DNA of 5,325 nt, taken from assembly GCA_021162905.1 (NCBI GenBank), contig JAGGXT010000022.1, positions 1-5,325 on the forward strand. Direction: 5' to 3'. The translations under genes were made by a program, and so were the position numbers. The stretch comes from Candidatus Odinarchaeota archaeon (GTDB taxonomy: Archaea; Asgardarchaeota; JAGGXT01). Below the pieces are notes generated by a model. It was not told the DNA's origin. It did not search any database and saw only the letters and a program-made list of their open reading frames with translations. This document shows positions 1 through 5,325 of the stretch, in pieces (within the stretch, counting starts at the first letter, position 1; every line of letters begins with the position of its first letter).

Positions 1-135
1 CTATTATTATGGATCATAAGGAAATTATGAGGCAGTGAACTTATAATTTGATTTATTAATGCTAGGAGTATTTTGGGGGTTCAGTGAATGTCCACGTTGG
101 TGAGCGAACATCCACCCTGGGCCACATCAGCCTCA

Positions 136-159
136 GCTCCCTCTAGGTTCATAGGGAGC
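136..159. repeat. 7-bp inverted repeat with a 10-nt loop
   Basis: GCTCCCT at 136-142 pairs perfectly with AGGGAGC at 153-159 around a 10-nt loop. It lies in the GC-rich island, within the degenerate minus-strand frame. It could form a stable hairpin in an RNA from either strand. No T-tract follows, so it does not look like a terminator. Confidence 0.5.
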
Positions 160-203
160 AAGTCATCGGTCTCGACCCCGTTCAGGGTAACCCCACAAGC
201 CCC

Positions 204-239
204 ACATCGCGGCGTCCTTTCATATTGCGGTGTCCTTTC
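204..239. repeat. Tandem pair of 18-bp repeats
   Basis: Two adjacent 18-bp units, 204-221 and 222-239, match at 15 of 18 positions. The plus-strand units are ACATCGCGGCGTCCTTTC and ATATTGCGGTGTCCTTTC. All three differences are C in the first unit and T in the second. The 18-bp length preserves the reading frame and produces six-residue duplications in any frame. A much weaker third copy may lie at about 257-274. Two units with no unique spacer between them do not make a CRISPR array. Confidence 0.8.
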
Positions 240-403
240 GGTGCTTTACTCCCACCACATTCGGACACTACCTCAATACTCACAAATGCTCATAAAACAT
301 TTAACTGTTTCGGAAGGCAGACTTTCTCCCCAAAATGGTGGTGGACAAAAAATTAAAAGTCTTGCGTAAGGAAATAAATGTAAAATTATAATGGTGTGAT
401 AAT

Positions 404-1417
404 GTGAAAAGGCCAGTTAAGATCATATTTGGACCATCAACTAAAATGCCTATTAATGAGCTTATAGAGTTATCAATTATTGTTGAGAAAGCAGGTTTTG
501 ATGGCATAATGCTTCCAGATTTAAATCCGGCTGGCAGTTACAATGATACATTTCTTACACTAGCGGCCTTGGCTATTTCAACAAAACAAATAACTCTTGG
601 GACAGCAATTTGTAATCCATACACACGCCATCCAGCCATGATAGCAAGAGCTTTTAGAACCCTCTATGATTTATCGAATGGTAGAGTTGTTATCGGTATT
701 GGTGCGGGAGGTTTACTTCCGCTTTCATCAATTTGTTACAAAAGTTGGAAATCGCCCCTTAGAGTTGTTGAGGATTCAATTATTATAATAAGGAGATTAC
801 TAAACGGTGAAAAAGTTACCCATAAAAGTATAACATTTAGTGTATGCAATCTACAATTTAAGAATCCACCTGTTTCTACTCCTATATTCATTGGTGCTAG
901 GAAAGCTGGCATGCTCAGACTTGCAGGGAGATTAGGAGATGGAGTTATTTTAAGTGCTTGCTCTGAAGAAATAATTGAAATTTCTAAAAGGTATTTGATG
1001 GATGGGCTAAGAAAGGCAAATAGAGATATTTCTGATTTTAGTATAGTTCATTGGACCTATAGCTCAATTTCAAAAGATCCAAATGAGGCAAAAGGGCTAA
1101 TAAAGAAAACTGTCGCGCAAGTGTTATACTATCACCCTATAGAATTCTTAGAGAGAACATGCGAGGATATTGAAGTTATTATTAAGATTCGGGAATTAAT
1201 TAGCTCAGGAGATATTAATGCTGCAAAAGAATTAGTCACAGATGAGATGATAGACAGATTTTCTTTAACTGGTACTCCAGAAGAGATCCTTGAAAAAATA
1301 GAGAGACAAGCCAAGGTGGGTATTACACATTTAGTTTTAGGATATCCTATTGGTAAAGAATTAAACAAGGCTCTCCAGCTAATAAAAAACGAAATAATTC
1401 CGCATATTGAAGAATGA
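404..1417 (+). CDS. Mer-like F420-dependent LLM-class oxidoreductase
   Basis: This 337-residue protein belongs to the luciferase-like monooxygenase superfamily, in the branch containing F420-dependent methylene-tetrahydromethanopterin reductase (Mer). The expected chemistry is hydride transfer from reduced F420 to a bound substrate, in the cytoplasm. Visible signs are the LGTAICNPYTRHPA segment at residues 65-78, LSNGRVVIGIGAGG at 90-103 (cofactor-binding loop), IFIGA at 161-165, and a Mer-like end with VTDEMIDRFSLTGTPEE at 278-294 and LGYPIGK at 312-318. Length is normal for Mer. Two places differ from the Mer proteins I know: the first strand (KIIFGPS) lacks the early glutamate, and the Mer GPGD loop is GAGG here. 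It may therefore act on another substrate. The start is GTG at 404, preceded by GGTG at 393-396. An A/T-rich stretch near 347-358 could be a weak TATA element. The gene converges on the ECF locus. Confidence 0.85.
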   Translation: MKRPVKIIFGPSTKMPINELIELSIIVEKAGFDGIMLPDLNPAGSYNDTFLTLAALAISTKQITLGTAICNPYTRHPAMIARAFRTLYDLSNGRVVIGIGAGGLLPLSSICYKSWKSPLRVVEDSIIIIRRLLNGEKVTHKSITFSVCNLQFKNPPVSTPIFIGARKAGMLRLAGRLGDGVILSACSEEIIEISKRYLMDGLRKANRDISDFSIVHWTYSSISKDPNEAKGLIKKTVAQVLYYHPIEFLERTCEDIEVIIKIRELISSGDINAAKELVTDEMIDRFSLTGTPEEILEKIERQAKVGITHLVLGYPIGKELNKALQLIKNEIIPHIEE

Positions 1418-1467
1418 AGAAAATAATCACTAACAGCATTATAAACATAAAGAAGAATGAAGAAAAT
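1409..1467. repeat. Perfect 16-bp direct repeat in the convergent spacer
   Basis: GAAGAATGAAGAAAAT occurs at 1409-1424, overlapping the last codons and stop of the oxidoreductase, and again at 1452-1467. The copies are 43 bp apart start to start. On the minus strand each reads as a pyrimidine-rich ATTTTCTTCATTCTTC. A small local duplication, or paired T-rich terminators for the minus-strand operon, would both explain it. Confidence 0.7.
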
Positions 1468-1470
1468 TAA
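1446..1470 (-). terminator. Probable T-rich terminator after the T-component gene
   Basis: About 12 bases after the T-component stop codon, the minus strand reads TTAATTTTCTTCATTCTTC followed by TTTATG. Archaeal RNA polymerase often terminates at such T-rich stretches without a hairpin, and no hairpin is visible here. A second similar tract follows at 1424-1409. Confidence 0.35.
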
Positions 1471-1481
1471 TATATTGGCTA

Positions 1482-2327
1482 TTAAATTTGCCCAAAGTTG
1501 TAGAAGATAATCAGGTAAAGAACAAATGCTGTTGCCACGAATGATAGAATTGTTATTATCCAGTCAACTATGCCAAATTTTACTTTCCATGGATATCTTA
1601 CACTTTTCGTTCCAAAGCCTCTTATTTGTACTGTTAAAGTAAGCCTATCTACATACGTTATCATTTTTCTGGTAAATGGATTCACTATAGGCGCGGACAT
1701 CTTGAAAAGCTTAACTGGGTTTTTTGTCTTTAATTCCCAACCTCTAAGTGACTGAGCCTTTGAAGTCAAGTTAAACTCGCGCCACAGCTCAGGAACAAAC
1801 TTTAAAGCTATAACGGTGACGAATATCAAAGGAGATGGAATCTTTAGTTTTGGCAAGGACTTTATTAACTCATTTAGAGAGGTTGTATAGATAAAGGTGA
1901 AAGTTAAAGCCATTCCGATGATTATTCTGAAAATGTATCCTACAGAGAACAAGAAACTACCATAAATCATGGTGATTGGGCCTATCGTCACTCCGAAAAT
2001 GTTGAAAGGTCCCAATACAAACAGTTTTTTGCTCGCTAACTCAAATGGAATCACTTTGTACAACTCTGGTTTTACTAACGTAAAGCCATATATGGTTGCT
2101 TCTATAAATCGGTATAGCCCAAATGGAATGCTTATTATCATCCATTTCCATGGAGTTTTTGATGTAGCATATAAGATGATTGCTATAAAGGCGTAAATTG
2201 CTAATATACGAGGATCTATAACAAAGCTTATTGTAACAAATAAGCTAAGGAAAAGCGCTAATTTTGAAAGAGGGCTCATCCTATGGAGCCATGTATTCCT
2301 CGGAGCATATTCAAACCAAACAGGCAT
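1482..2327 (-). CDS. ecfT: ECF transporter T component (energy-coupling transmembrane protein)
   Basis: This 281-residue membrane protein is the coupling subunit of an energy-coupling factor importer. It links the ATPase domains to the substrate-binding S protein. The N-terminus YAPRNTWLHRMSPLSKL (7-23) is the typical EcfT/CbiQ opening. Hydrophobic segments lie near 20-37, 39-54, 60-80, 105-127, 129-148 and 254-276. Between the last two is the cytoplasmic coupling region, with FVPELWREF at 177-185, the first coupling motif AQSLRG at 191-196 and the second, TVQIRG, at 232-237. These arginine motifs dock into grooves of the two ATPases. The second motif has Thr where Ala is usual. The start ATG lies 4 nt after the ATPase stop codon, with GGGGG at 2340-2336 as a likely ribosome binding site inside the end of the previous gene, so the two genes are translationally close and share one transcript. 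The family is clear, but the substrate is set by the S protein. Confidence 0.93.
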   Translation of the reverse strand: MPVWFEYAPRNTWLHRMSPLSKLALFLSLFVTISFVIDPRILAIYAFIAIILYATSKTPWKWMIISIPFGLYRFIEATIYGFTLVKPELYKVIPFELASKKLFVLGPFNIFGVTIGPITMIYGSFLFSVGYIFRIIIGMALTFTFIYTTSLNELIKSLPKLKIPSPLIFVTVIALKFVPELWREFNLTSKAQSLRGWELKTKNPVKLFKMSAPIVNPFTRKMITYVDRLTLTVQIRGFGTKSVRYPWKVKFGIVDWIITILSFVATAFVLYLIIFYNFGQI

Positions 2328-2331
2328 CTCA

Positions 2332-4116
2332 TTAACCCCCTTCTAACAGTTCTAACATCTCCTCAACTTTATATATTGTTGGTGGAACTCCGTAATCCTT
2401 CAGTGCTGCTGCAACACGAGATATTTGTGGTGGAACTATAAATGCTCTCTTTAGTACATCAAATTGTGAAAATACCTCGCCAGGTTTACCATCTAGGAGT
2501 ATCTTTCCCTCATGCATTACGATTACTCTGTCAGCAAATTCATAAACGAGCCTCATATCATGCGTTATAATAACTACTGAATGGCCTCGATTTTTCATCT
2601 CTACAAGATGTCTCATTAGTTGAGTAGCGCTTTTTCTATCTAAGCCTCCAGTTGGCTCGTCAATTATCATGACCTTTGGTTGCAATACATAAACACTTGC
2701 TATTGCGACAAGAGTTTTTTTGTCCTTTGTGAGATCCACTATCTGTCTGTTTTTAATATCAGATAAACCGAATATTTCAATCGCTTCTTTTCCTATTTTC
2801 TTTATAACCTCTGGTTTTTCGCCAACCATCTTTAAAGCGAATATCACTTCATCCCAAACCCTTGCACTAAACAACTGATTATCTGGATTTTGAAACACAT
2901 AGTTAACATATCGTATTCTTTTGTGTAAAGGCATTTTCTTTATATCTTCACCATTTACAAGAATTATGCTGTCATGATTGGTAGGTGTATATGCCCCAGC
3001 TAATGTTAAAGCCAGTGTAGATTTTCCTGAGCCATTTTGACCTATCAATGCAACAAGCTCTCCCTCATAAAGTTTCAAACTAACACCCTTTACTGCAGTA
3101 ACACCACCAGGATATGTGAACCAAATATTAGATGCAATTAAAATTGGCTTTCTTTCAGACTTGCCAGAACTCTTAGACTCTCCTTCCTTACCCGCTCCTT
3201 TACCTCCACTTGAAGTATATTTAGCAAAAGCCTCAATAGCCTCTTTCTTTATTTTCAACTTCTGTTTTTCAATTAAATCAACAAGAGCATCGACAGCTTC
3301 CTCTACAGTAGCAGGTGTTCTGACATCTAGATTATATTTTTTCTTAAGAGCTAAGAAGAGATAAGAAACCTGAGGCAAACCAACACCAAGTTCTTGAAGA
3401 AGTTCGTCTTTCAGAGCTTCGTGGACATCACTATCGAGAATTATTTTTCCATTATCCATTACTAACACTCGTGTAGATAATTCAATTACTTGCTCGATAT
3501 CCGATCCAGATTCTGAGATGATACACGCAATCCCATATTTTCTATTTAGTTCTCTGATTGCAGAGAGAACTTCATTTTTACCTATTGGGTCTAACATAGA
3601 GATTGGTTCGTCTAAAGCTATCAATTTAGGTCTCATAGCCAAAGCGCCCGCAAGAGCCACTCTTTGTTGCTGCCCACCAGACAGCTCTCTTGGATGCCTG
3701 TCTCTTAATTCTTTCAATCTAAGGACATCAAGAGCGTATTCAACACGCTCTGTTATTTCATCCTCTGGCAAATTTAAGTTAATTGGACCAAAAGCTACAT
3801 CATCCTCTACGGTGATATTAAAAATTTGAATCTGTGGATCTTCAACTACAAGACTAACATGCTTTGCGAGATCAACGATTGTATGCTCTTTTGTGTTTAG
3901 TCCTTCTACAAGTACCTTACCTTCAAGTTTTCCTGGAAAATGATGAGGTATTACGCCATTCATTGTATATAGCAGTGTTGATTTACCAGCACCAAGGGGT
4001 CCTATAAGAGAAACGAATTCCCCAGGTCTTATCTCAAGATTTATCTCTTTAAGAACAGGAGTTTTTCTATGAAGGTATGTAAATGTAACATTCTCAAGCC
4101 TTACAATATAGTCCAT
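2332..4116 (-). CDS. ECF transporter double ATPase (fused EcfA-EcfA')
   Basis: This protein of 594 residues contains two ABC ATPase domains in one chain and supplies both nucleotide-binding domains of an ECF importer at the inner membrane face. Domain 1 (about 3-285) has Walker A GPLGAGKST (39-47), signature LSGGQ (145-149) and Walker B LIALDEP (165-171). Its Q-loop reads VVEDPQIQ (90-97, Glu for Gln), and SESGSD (201-206) stands where the switch histidine (THD) is expected. Domain 2 (about 326-594) has Walker A GQNGSGKST (359-367), Q-loop VFQNPDNQ (407-414), Walker B VMIIDEPTGGLD (482-493) and H-loop ITHD (517-520), but LTKDK (462-466) replaces LSGGQ. The domains are joined by a Gly/Ser/Lys-rich linker (about 301-322). 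Each carries an EcfA-type C-terminal extension (LGVGLPQVSYLF near 243-254; VPPQISRVAAAL near 561-572). The fused arrangement is known in archaea; unfused EcfA proteins are about 280 residues. The start ATG has a strong GGAGTGAT site at 4130-4123, six bases upstream. Confidence 0.95.
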   Translation of the reverse strand: MDYIVRLENVTFTYLHRKTPVLKEINLEIRPGEFVSLIGPLGAGKSTLLYTMNGVIPHHFPGKLEGKVLVEGLNTKEHTIVDLAKHVSLVVEDPQIQIFNITVEDDVAFGPINLNLPEDEITERVEYALDVLRLKELRDRHPRELSGGQQQRVALAGALAMRPKLIALDEPISMLDPIGKNEVLSAIRELNRKYGIACIISESGSDIEQVIELSTRVLVMDNGKIILDSDVHEALKDELLQELGVGLPQVSYLFLALKKKYNLDVRTPATVEEAVDALVDLIEKQKLKIKKEAIEAFAKYTSSGGKGAGKEGESKSSGKSERKPILIASNIWFTYPGGVTAVKGVSLKLYEGELVALIGQNGSGKSTLALTLAGAYTPTNHDSIILVNGEDIKKMPLHKRIRYVNYVFQNPDNQLFSARVWDEVIFALKMVGEKPEVIKKIGKEAIEIFGLSDIKNRQIVDLTKDKKTLVAIASVYVLQPKVMIIDEPTGGLDRKSATQLMRHLVEMKNRGHSVVIITHDMRLVYEFADRVIVMHEGKILLDGKPGEVFSQFDVLKRAFIVPPQISRVAAALKDYGVPPTIYKVEEMLELLEGG

Positions 4117-4122
4117 GAAGGC

Positions 4123-4177
4123 ATCACTCCTTATATCAACTTATTTGAGTTTTTCTTACAAAAACATTATATTTAAA
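4123..4177 (-). promoter_or_regulatory. Promoter and ribosome binding site of the double ATPase gene
   Basis: The minus strand carries TTTAAATA at 4177-4170, a good archaeal TATA box. It predicts transcription starting near 4145-4150 and a leader of about 30 nt. The leader ends in GGAGTGAT (4130-4123), six bases before the ATG at 4116. A second TATA-like CTTAAATATAG at 4216-4207 is an alternative. The short leader leaves no room for a riboswitch. Confidence 0.5.
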
Positions 4178-4261
4178 CACTTACTTAATTTTATCAAATT
4201 TTATACTATATTTAAGGAGATATTGCTAATTACTCTTAAAATCTTTACTAAAAATCTCAAA
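4178..4261. other. AT-rich spacer between the S-component terminator and the ATPase promoter
   Basis: This stretch is very AT-rich. Apart from the alternative TATA-like element at 4216-4207 on the minus strand, nothing else is recognisable. The frames open across it encode Lys/Phe/Leu-rich low-complexity peptides without ribosome binding sites and look spurious. Confidence 0.5.
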
Positions 4262-4313
4262 CAAAAACCAAATAAAAAGAAAAAAGAAAAATTTAGCAAA
4301 CATTTTTTGCTAA
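4262..4313 (-). terminator. Hairpin plus T-tract terminator after the S-component gene
   Basis: On the minus strand, 13 bases after the S-gene stop codon, TTAGCAAA (4313-4306) pairs perfectly with TTTGCTAA (4300-4293) around a 5-nt loop. It is followed at once by a run of about 30 mostly T bases (4292-4262), broken by a few other bases. An 8-bp stem followed by a T-tract is textbook terminator structure, unusually complete for an archaeon. Its position inside the ECF locus means that S transcripts probably end here at least partly. Confidence 0.75.
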
Positions 4314-4325
4314 CGACACTGTTTT

Positions 4326-5141
4326 TTATTCAACAGCCTCTACTTTTGCAAGAGCAGCTCTTGATTCATATGCAGTTTCGCCAATGATTGCTCCAATTAT
4401 GATGAAAACTATTGTAGTTGGATACCATGTAGAAAGAGCAAAGGCGGCATAAGCAACGTAAGCTGCCCATGGATTCTGTGTGAATGCGTAGATAACAAGC
4501 CAACCAAATAGGTGTATAAGGATCATCACAATTATTAATACAACTAGGTACGCGTATCTATTTACACCAGTTATCTTAAACCGTCCAGATCGCATCACAT
4601 ACCAGTATATGTAGGAGTTTACAGCCCATACACCGCTATCAATAATTGCAACTAATGGCCCTACTAAAGGAGCTGGTAGCCAAGGCGCTCCACCAATAGC
4701 CCATCTTATGAAGAAGCCGATAAACCATGCTATTAATGAGACTAATGGACCGAAATAGACAGCTACAAACGCTGTAATTAAAGCAGGAAGGTCTATGTTA
4801 ACACCTGTTGGTAGACCACCAACAGCATATATAGCTGCAGCAATAGCAGTAGCGATAAGGGTATATGCAGAAAAAGGCTCATACTTTGCCTCAGGGCTAT
4901 ATTTACCAGGAGGTGCTAACCATTCGGGCACCTGAATGAAGCGAAGCACGCAAATTATAGCTGGAATGAAAAGTATCAAGATTGCAACTGCATACCCTAA
5001 TCCTATTCTAGCCGGAGAGTAGGATGGACCCAACATTTCAGTCCATGGCTGAGCAATTAATAGAACTATAAGTCCAATAACAACACTAGCCACTGAAATC
5101 ATGAGAGCTTGTTTGGGACCTATCTTTTCAGCCAAACTCAT
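4326..5141 (-). CDS. Putative ECF transporter S component (substrate-binding membrane protein), substrate unknown
   Basis: This 271-residue, very hydrophobic protein is encoded directly upstream of the ECF ATPase and T genes, which makes it the likely substrate-capture subunit. Predicted membrane segments lie near 12-30, 45-68, 92-108, 115-130, 131-147, 156-182, 196-220 and 226-255. The segment at 92-108 (YTLIATAIAAAIYAVGG, 93-109) contains overlapping AxxxA motifs, which in known S components mark the first core helix and contact the T protein. The six core helices would then begin at about residue 92, and 1-70 would be an added two-helix extension. The loop at 148-162 (IGGAPWLPAPLV begins at 149) is Gly/Pro/Trp-rich and could line the binding pocket. 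I do not recognise any known vitamin-specific family (thiamin, riboflavin, biotin, cobalt). Start choice: the ATG at 5141 has GGTGAG at 5152-5147, five bases upstream. A nearby upstream ATG is out of frame. Confidence 0.72.
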   Translation of the reverse strand: MSLAEKIGPKQALMISVASVVIGLIVLLIAQPWTEMLGPSYSPARIGLGYAVAILILFIPAIICVLRFIQVPEWLAPPGKYSPEAKYEPFSAYTLIATAIAAAIYAVGGLPTGVNIDLPALITAFVAVYFGPLVSLIAWFIGFFIRWAIGGAPWLPAPLVGPLVAIIDSGVWAVNSYIYWYVMRSGRFKITGVNRYAYLVVLIIVMILIHLFGWLVIYAFTQNPWAAYVAYAAFALSTWYPTTIVFIIIGAIIGETAYESRAALAKVEAVE

Positions 5142-5192
5142 AATTACTCACCATTTTTCTTATTTTTTACTATTTCTTATCTTATTTTATAA
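5142..5192 (-). promoter_or_regulatory. Probable promoter and ribosome binding site of the S-component gene
   Basis: The minus strand has GGTGAG at 5152-5147, five bases before the start codon. A TATA-like TTATAAAATA at 5192-5183 would start transcription near 5160-5165 and give a leader of about 20 nt. The whole area is so AT-rich that other TATA-like boxes exist, for example near 5200-5208, so the exact box is uncertain. Confidence 0.4.
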
Positions 5193-5325
5193 TTATATTA
5201 TTGTATATGAGCTCTTATTGCAAAAATTATAAAGTAGTATACTCAGTCAGTTGCTAAATAATAAGAGGATAAATATATAGTTTTTTCATAATTTAATTTA
5301 TTCTAATAAACAAATTTTTATAATA
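5193..5325. other. AT-rich upstream region without a gene
   Basis: No coding frame is supported. The region contains the 8-bp palindrome AGTATACT at 5236-5243 and several TATA-like words, including AAATATATAG at 5271-5280 on the plus strand, which could serve a gene lying beyond the window. Nothing else is recognisable. Confidence 0.4.

Larger units (their letters stand above)
81..245 (-). pseudogene. Start-less 54-codon C-terminal remnant, possibly of a transposon-encoded protein
   Basis: On the minus strand a frame stays open from a stop at 248-246 to a TGA at 83-81. It has no ATG or GTG with a ribosome binding site, so it looks like the 3' end of a larger gene that has lost its front. It begins with a doubled ERTPQY/ERTPRC segment caused by the tandem repeat, then shows RCGACG, a CxxC pair of zinc-ribbon type, and a polar tail with LLPMNLEGAEADVAQGG ending in NVDIH. 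The alternative minus frame over the same bases reads ECGG followed by KGHRNM and RRDVGLVG, which resembles a damaged zinc-ribbon end of a TnpB (IS200/IS605-type) protein. The true frame may therefore switch. The RuvC aspartate context (DRDxNAA) expected in TnpB is not intact in any frame. The GC content differs strongly from all other genes here, which suggests foreign origin. The TnpB assignment is an inference from general resemblance only. Confidence 0.35.
1..403. other. Gene-poor leader region with a GC-rich island
   Basis: No intact gene is visible on either strand. Positions 1-60 are about 23% GC. Positions 61-240 rise abruptly to about 57% GC and 241-300 fall to about 42%, then the sequence returns to the AT-rich background. 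The island holds a degenerate minus-strand reading frame, an 18-bp tandem repeat and a 7-bp-stem inverted repeat, each listed separately. A plus-strand frame of about 93 codons crosses the region, but it looks like the antisense shadow of the minus-strand frame and has no recognisable protein character. The last 50 bases before 404 probably hold the promoter and leader of the downstream oxidoreductase. Confidence 0.6.

Noticed and set aside
204..239. CRISPR array
   Set aside because: Only two 18-bp units, directly adjacent with no spacers and no further copies.
61..300. SRP RNA, RNase P RNA or tRNA gene in the GC-rich island
   Set aside because: I looked for conserved motifs of these RNAs on both strands and found none. 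A different structured RNA remains possible.
88..369. Plus-strand frame of about 93 codons across the GC-rich island
   Set aside because: It is antisense to the degenerate minus-strand frame, has no ribosome binding site, runs from GC-rich into AT-rich sequence and shows no domain or membrane character.
301..507. Minus-strand frame overlapping the oxidoreductase start
   Set aside because: Antisense shadow of the strongly supported plus-strand gene, with no recognisable features.
2701..2733. Frameshift or sequencing error explaining the missing LSGGQ in ATPase domain 2
   Set aside because: The frame is continuous, and the residues on both sides (NRQIVDLT before, LVAIASV after) align naturally with the family. 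The change therefore looks like real substitution.
4117..4325. Riboswitch controlling the ATPase gene
   Set aside because: The spacer is AT-rich with little structure apart from the terminator, and the predicted leader after the TATA box is only about 30 nt.
4115..4387. Plus-strand frame of 90 codons in the S/ATPase spacer
   Set aside because: Its Lys/Phe/Leu-rich product follows base composition only. It runs over the terminator and into the antisense of the S gene.

Overview
The window looks archaeal. It is AT-rich (about 35-40% GC in the genes), has GGTGA-type ribosome binding sites, TTTAAATA-type TATA boxes and T-rich terminators, and carries an F420-type oxidoreductase of the Mer family plus an ECF transporter with two fused ATPase domains. 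A TACK-type or other thermophilic archaeon would fit, but I cannot place it more precisely from this sequence.

Layout. Positions 1-403 hold no intact gene. An AT-rich flank is followed by a sharply GC-rich island (about 57% GC over 61-240, against about 23% in 1-60). The island contains a degenerate minus-strand reading frame without a start, an 18-bp tandem repeat and a small inverted repeat. It is probably the remnant of a transferred element or a structured RNA. Positions 404-1417 (+) encode a luciferase-like, F420-dependent oxidoreductase related to methylene-tetrahydromethanopterin reductase. A short convergent spacer (1418-1481) holds a 16-bp direct repeat. From 5141 down to 1482 the minus strand carries a complete ECF-type vitamin/micronutrient uptake locus in the order S component (5141-4326), double ATPase (4116-2332), T component (2327-1482). 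Positions 5142-5325 are AT-rich promoter sequence.

How the genes work together. The S protein should capture a small substrate in the membrane. The double ATPase supplies both nucleotide-binding domains, and the T protein couples ATP hydrolysis to toppling of the S protein. The ATPase and T genes are 4 nt apart and clearly co-transcribed. The S gene is followed by a strong hairpin and T-tract terminator, and the ATPase gene has its own TATA box and Shine-Dalgarno sequence, so S may be expressed partly independently. The substrate cannot be deduced. The oxidoreductase is convergent with the transporter and need not be functionally linked.

The most notable observation is in the double ATPase. 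Its two halves have lost complementary motifs (Q- and H-loop residues in the first domain, the LSGGQ signature in the second). This predicts one intact and one degenerate ATP site.
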